From the NCBI GenBank assembly GCA_026545225.1, contig CM048854.1, positions 29,611,230 to 29,675,229 on the forward strand: DNA of 64,000 bases, given 5' to 3'. A program made the position numbers and the translations under genes. The notes under the pieces are model-generated. The model saw nothing but the letters and a program-made list of their open reading frames with translations. It had not been told where the DNA came from and did not search any database. The stretch comes from Cornus controversa. Taxonomy: Eukaryota; Streptophyta; Magnoliopsida; Cornales; Cornaceae. Shown here in pieces: positions 59,274-64,000 of the stretch (position 1 is its first letter; every line of letters starts with the position of its first letter).

Positions 59274-60881
59274 TTAATGGGCCAGATTGGGATTGGGATG
59301 AGGGGACAAAAAAATAAATTTAGAGGGTCATTATATAGTGTCACCTCAGTCCAAGCTGGCTCCATCCCTGCTTTTAATGGTATCATATACACTTAATTAC
59401 TCAAAACAACTAACTATCATGTAACGAACAAGTAGTCAACAACAAAATCACAAAAAGAAAATGTAAACAAATTTTTTACAAATTAATATGCACGATCAAA
59501 TGTTGTTTGATGCAGTGGTAAAAGTTTGAGCCAACAAACACTAATTTAAGAATGCACTTTGTGCGAAATAATATCATAAGTTAAATTTATGTTCAACCTT
59601 TTTTTCCAAGTTGGACAGAAGTAAGGCCTTTAATTGATATCCTTGGACACCATGCTTAGAAATCAATTAGCAAAGGTGAAAGAGAGATTGCAATGGCTCA
59701 ACAAAGATTGTCTCATCACTAAGTACTTGTCACAATTGTCATGTGGTGAATCCAAATGATGTTACTTTTTGTGGTAATGGGATTTGCAAAAGATGTAATT
59801 TGTTTTTCATGGTTTCACTTGTTAATTTGGGGGACAACTTTCATTTTCCATGTCATTCCAAGTTTGTCGTATGTCTCATTTTATCATTGTCACAATGGAA
59901 GATTAGTGAAAGTGTAAGTCAGATATTTCAAAAGAAAAAGTGATAAAAATCTTTGTCAATTTAGGTGTTTGACATTTGAATATTGATAGAAGTTTTATAA
60001 CCAATGGAATTGTCAAATATTACAAAATAAAATCAGTCACATCTACTATTACATTTCAAATCTTGAACATAGAAGTCTCACTTAACCACGTTTTAGCTTC
60101 AAGTATTGCGTAATATATACATTTGACTAATATATATACATATATGGAGAATGCAATGATATTAAACTTATTATATAAGAATTTTGATAACTTCGGAAAC
60201 TAAATTTTTATAAATCTATTTCACATTCAATTTAATTAGGCCAAAAATGATAAAAGCTACTAATGACCCTTAAGTTTGAACAAGTAGATAACATTAGAGA
60301 TCTTATTATTTATTTATTTTTTATTTTTTGGGTTTGTCTTATCTCAATTTTTATTTATTTATTTATTTTAATTGGCTTAGAATATTATTTATTTATTTAT
60401 TATTTTCGGGTTTGACTTATCTCAATTCTTTTGTTTATTTATTTATTTTTTAATTGGCTTAGAATTGTTCAAAGAAAAGCTAGTTTTGTTCAAGACATTG
60501 AGTGTGTCCAAAAGTATAAATATTATCCATTTTGCATCCTTTTTGAGATTCATCATTTTAAAACACGTTTACACGAAGGCATTTCCTTTAAGAGTGCCAA
60601 CAGTTTTTACCACTGAAGGGAGGAGTAATTCTATAATATTCCGGAGATTCTTTAAATGTAGGAATTCCACCCGTGATAAAATTCAATTTCTTATGGAGTC
60701 TTGTTAGTGGTGGAATTTCCCCAATATACGAAATTTCTGTGATATATAATAATTTCTCCTAAAGAGGTCACAAGTTATCAATCTCCATATTTCATACTTT
60801 ATAAATAATATAATAACTAAAATTATATTAAAGTTGCTCTAAGAAATTATCAAATGAGAACAATTAAAACTTATACTAGAA

Positions 60882-60941
<60 letters not shown>

Positions 60942-61370
60942 AAAGTGAGAAGATTTAAAAATCATTATCAAGTGGATGTGTTTCTATGTCGGTCATGGGT
61001 GATGCAAGAAAAAGACTAAAGGCAAATATAACATTTAACATTATTTTGTATAAAGTGAATGGATTTGAGACTTCAAGATCCAATTTTATGATCACATAAA
61101 GTCAAAAGAAATATGAATATAATATTCCTACTCTATTTTTCCTCTTTCAACCCATTTGATTTTTTTTACCAAAACAATGATATCATTATTTCTATAATTT
61201 TGAAGTGTAAAAATACTATTTTTTTTCTCTTATTCAGAATGACTGAAATGTAACTTTTTTTAAATAACAATTTGGTGTTAATAAAAGAAATAAGAAATAT
61301 AACTCCAAGAAATCACTGTGAGTTATACAGTCTAGAAACGGTTCAATTAATTCAGTGTGAGATGCTATTT
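57251..61370. other. Intergenic, no gene recognised
   Basis: Short frames only. Microsatellites: (CT)n(AT)n at 59,214-59,268 and (TA)n at 60,885-60,939. 60,300-60,460 repeats ttatttattta-rich and gggtttg/cttatctcaatt words twice. Confidence 0.5.
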
Positions 61371-62440
61371 CTTAGACTTAGAGGGGTGAATAGCTATTTT
61401 ATCCAATTTTTTATGATTGATTAATTACCTACAATGATTAACAATAAAGCATCCAAATCAATCACAAATAAAATAAAGCAAGTAAGGAAAATTAGAGATA
61501 ACTCCAAGAATTTTACATGAAAACTCAATAATAGGGAGAAAAATCACAGGGTGAGACAAACGACTCAGAGAAACCAATCCATTTTGTCCTTCAGGCTAAC
61601 GTCATAATCCTTACAAAATGAATACTTCACAAGTATTTTATCCTTTTCGTAGTGATCGTTTTTTCTTCATCTTCATATAGAATCAAGTAGTATAAAGGAA
61701 CCATCATTACTGCTCTGATCAAACTATACATCTTGATGTAGAATTCAAAGATCCCGTTAATCAGATTGAGAATAGTATCACAACTTAAACACTCCATGTG
61801 TGTGCTCTCAAAAATATATTCTGAAAAAAATTTCTTACATAAATCTCTCTTTAATCTCCACAAAGAATTTTTCTCTACTCTCATTTGACTTTCTAAAAAC
61901 ATATATTTGATTTGAAGCATAAAGAGATACTAGTAAATATAGAGAGTCCTTATATTGTTTGGAAAACAAGTTTAGAAATGTTTTAGGACTTTTCATAAGG
62001 TTTCAAATTGACATAAAAACAAAATTCGGACAAAACAAGTCAATAGGCACATATCAACTAAGTTGGACAGGTTTGGGCTTCATTTGGACCGATATAAGTG
62101 ACCTTTTCTTAGTTGGACCGGTCCGAGCTTCATCTAGACTGGTCCACTATACCCAAAACCATATTTTGAAAGAACCAAGACTACTTGGACTAGTCCGGGC
62201 TTCAAGTGGACTAATCCAACTCTGAAAACTACTAAAATTTGAAATTTTAAATCCTAATTTTCAAAATGGGACTTCAAAATATATAATTCAAAGTGTCCTC
62301 AGTCACATACCTGTGCTAAATGGTCTCATATAATCAAACACATATAAACACTTTCTCATCTGATCAAACACATGCAAACACTTTCTCTTCAGATCCAATG
62401 ATCAAAACAAAAAATTAAACACAAATTACAACTCAATCAA
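61370..62440. mobile_element. Possible LTR-element remnant
   Basis: Begins with agaggggtgaatagc and continues with words (ttttacatgaaaactc, aataatagggagaaaaa) that recur in plant Copia-type sequences as I remember them. 62,060-62,220 has four imperfect repeats of ttggac-ggtccg-gcttca. No protein domain. Low certainty. Confidence 0.3.
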
Positions 62441-63539
62441 TAAGTTTTGACGCCAAAATTTACCAATTACAATTACATATCTCACAACCATCACTGTCAC
62501 GAGATATAGATTGGGATAGAATTAGGGATACACACGAATCTGGTTCAAATTGTGATTCAATCGAAGCCAATCTGATTCATGCAAAGGCAAGTTGGTTTGA
62601 TTATGGATTGATTTTTAGTGAAACCAATTAGATCGGTTCGATTCATGAATTAAGAGTAAAAAAATCCAATCCGATCCTCCATGCATATAAATATACATTA
62701 GGTTTTGTTTTCTCTATTTCTCTAGGAGGGTATGACATCTTTAGCTTTGTACAGATTTCTTTGGTTTTATAAATCATTTGACTAACCAAAAAAGAAAATA
62801 AATAATTATGCGCAAAGTAATTGCACAATTTGATGAATTAAATTGGGTTATTGATATTTATAAATAATTGCAAGTTATAATTATTATTAAGTTGTTTAGA
62901 AAATCCCAATATGTAGAACCAATCTATTGAGGTGCCACAATCTGAATCTAACCGAACCTGAATTGTAATATTATTTTTATTTTAAATATATTATATATAA
63001 TATTAAAATTATGATAACCTTTTTCTTTTCAACTTCCTTTATTTAAATCTTAATTTATTGTATGTTAACATTTTGGAGAATTCATTCCTAAACATTTGTT
63101 TGTATTTTTTAAAAATTGGATTAAGTTCTTTTTTATTTGTGTTTAGGAGTAATCTAATGTGAAACTAATTAAAGATCATATTAAATTTTCAACGTGGAGA
63201 TTGGTCATATAGATAATCCGAATTAATCTGACTTTTTAACATGAAATCTCAACTTGAGTTGCAAAATTCAAGGATGGGTTGAGCTCGGGTTGAATAGTTA
63301 GGGTTGGAGGCCTAATTAGGGTTGGGTTATGGTTGAATATTTTATATGTCTGATTGGGCCCAAGTTGTACCTCTAATCTGCCCGTGTTACAGCCCTACCT
63401 CTAGGTGAAACCATTGGTTAAGTAGTCAAATAGAATATGGACTATTACTTTACTAACAATTCTCCCTATACTAATGCTCCGTTGGTAGGATGGATGAAAA
63501 AATAGATAGGAAGGAAAGGGGGAAGGATGGATGAAGTGT
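62441..63539. other. Intergenic, no gene recognised
   Basis: AT-rich DNA without coding or repeat structure that I can name. Two minor low-complexity stretches. Confidence 0.45.
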
Positions 63540-63646
63540 AGGAAGCACTGATATGGACACGGGATACGAGTACGATACGATACGGACACAACAATACGTG
63601 AAGTCTAAAAAAAAGAAGATACGGGTATGACATGGATAAGATAAAA

Positions 63647-63699
<53 letters not shown>

Positions 63700-64000
63700 A
63701 AGAACTTTTGATCATTTTATCCGTATAATCATGAATAAAATCACTAATTTGAAGTGTTGAGCTAAATGTTTGTTATTTTTGTTTTCTTAAATTTTATATT
63801 ATTTTTCTAATTAATTGAATCTCATTCTTTTGAATTTTTAATTATAAAACTATCCTGTTGTGTCATGAAAGTGTTCAAAACGTATCTTTACCGTGTCCGA
63901 GTTATGTCCAATTAGAAAATAAAATATTTAAAATTTAGGATACTTCTAGCTGTATCCGACACGTGTCCGAGCCATATCAGCGTGTTCGAAACGTATTCGA
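63540..64000. mobile_element. MITE-like element, cut by the window end
   Basis: Left end gcactgatatggacacgggatacg and, near the window end, gtatccgacacgtgtccg + agccatatcagcgtg form inverted ends (gctgatatgg / ctgatatgg). The interior is AT-rich with a (TA)n tract (63,651-63,695). The right terminus may lie outside the window, so no target duplication can be read. Confidence 0.45.

Overview
The window looks like nuclear DNA from a flowering plant, probably a eudicot and possibly woody. It is AT-rich and intron-bearing and is crowded with LTR-element fossils, LINE and SINE pieces and MITE-like elements. It carries intronless Restorer-of-fertility-like (RFL) P-class pentatricopeptide repeat (PPR) genes and a SICKLE-type proline-rich gene. 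I cannot name the species.

Region 1 (about 1-48,300) is a degenerating tandem RFL-PPR cluster on the minus strand. Two genes look intact: PPR-1 (10,593-12,470, 625 aa) and PPR-3 (42,997-44,871, 624 aa). One is a clear pseudogene (PPR-2, 35,730-37,360) and one is a short 3' relic (9,480-9,605). Flanking DNA without a gene marks further lost members: a gene-loss scar near 3,960 and orphan 5' flanks at 2,195-2,990 and 28,781-29,710. The same modular flanks recur around every slot. A large piece of the cluster, including a Ty3-type gag fossil, is present twice (1-3,530 and about 22,780-29,710 plus 35,200-35,725).

Insertions that differ between the copies give a relative order of events. They are a 6.5-kb LTR element with gag but no recognisable pol (14,570-21,038, empty site retained near 47,252); a 0.9-kb foldback element with Mutator-like 9-bp target duplications, about 70 bp upstream of the PPR-1 ATG (12,550-13,448); a 3.4-kb composite with inverted TRIM ends (24,437-27,880); a LINE relic in two of three 3' flanks; and a 660-bp insertion at 41,954-42,613.

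Region 2 (48,300-52,100) has no gene I can support. Region 3 (52,160 to about 57,250) holds a plus-strand gene for a SICKLE-like protein, with two likely 5'UTR introns, one coding intron, an 8-codon uORF abutting the start codon, and a recent 138-bp in-frame duplication. Region 4 (57,250-64,000) is intergenic, with microsatellites, a possible LTR-element remnant and a MITE-like element running into the window edge.

The PPR genes and the SICKLE gene show no sign of working together. The PPR products are predicted to bind mitochondrial RNA. The SICKLE-like protein would act in the nucleus in RNA processing. The most interesting signal is that the three PPR copies, otherwise very alike, differ at the residues that set RNA-base specificity.
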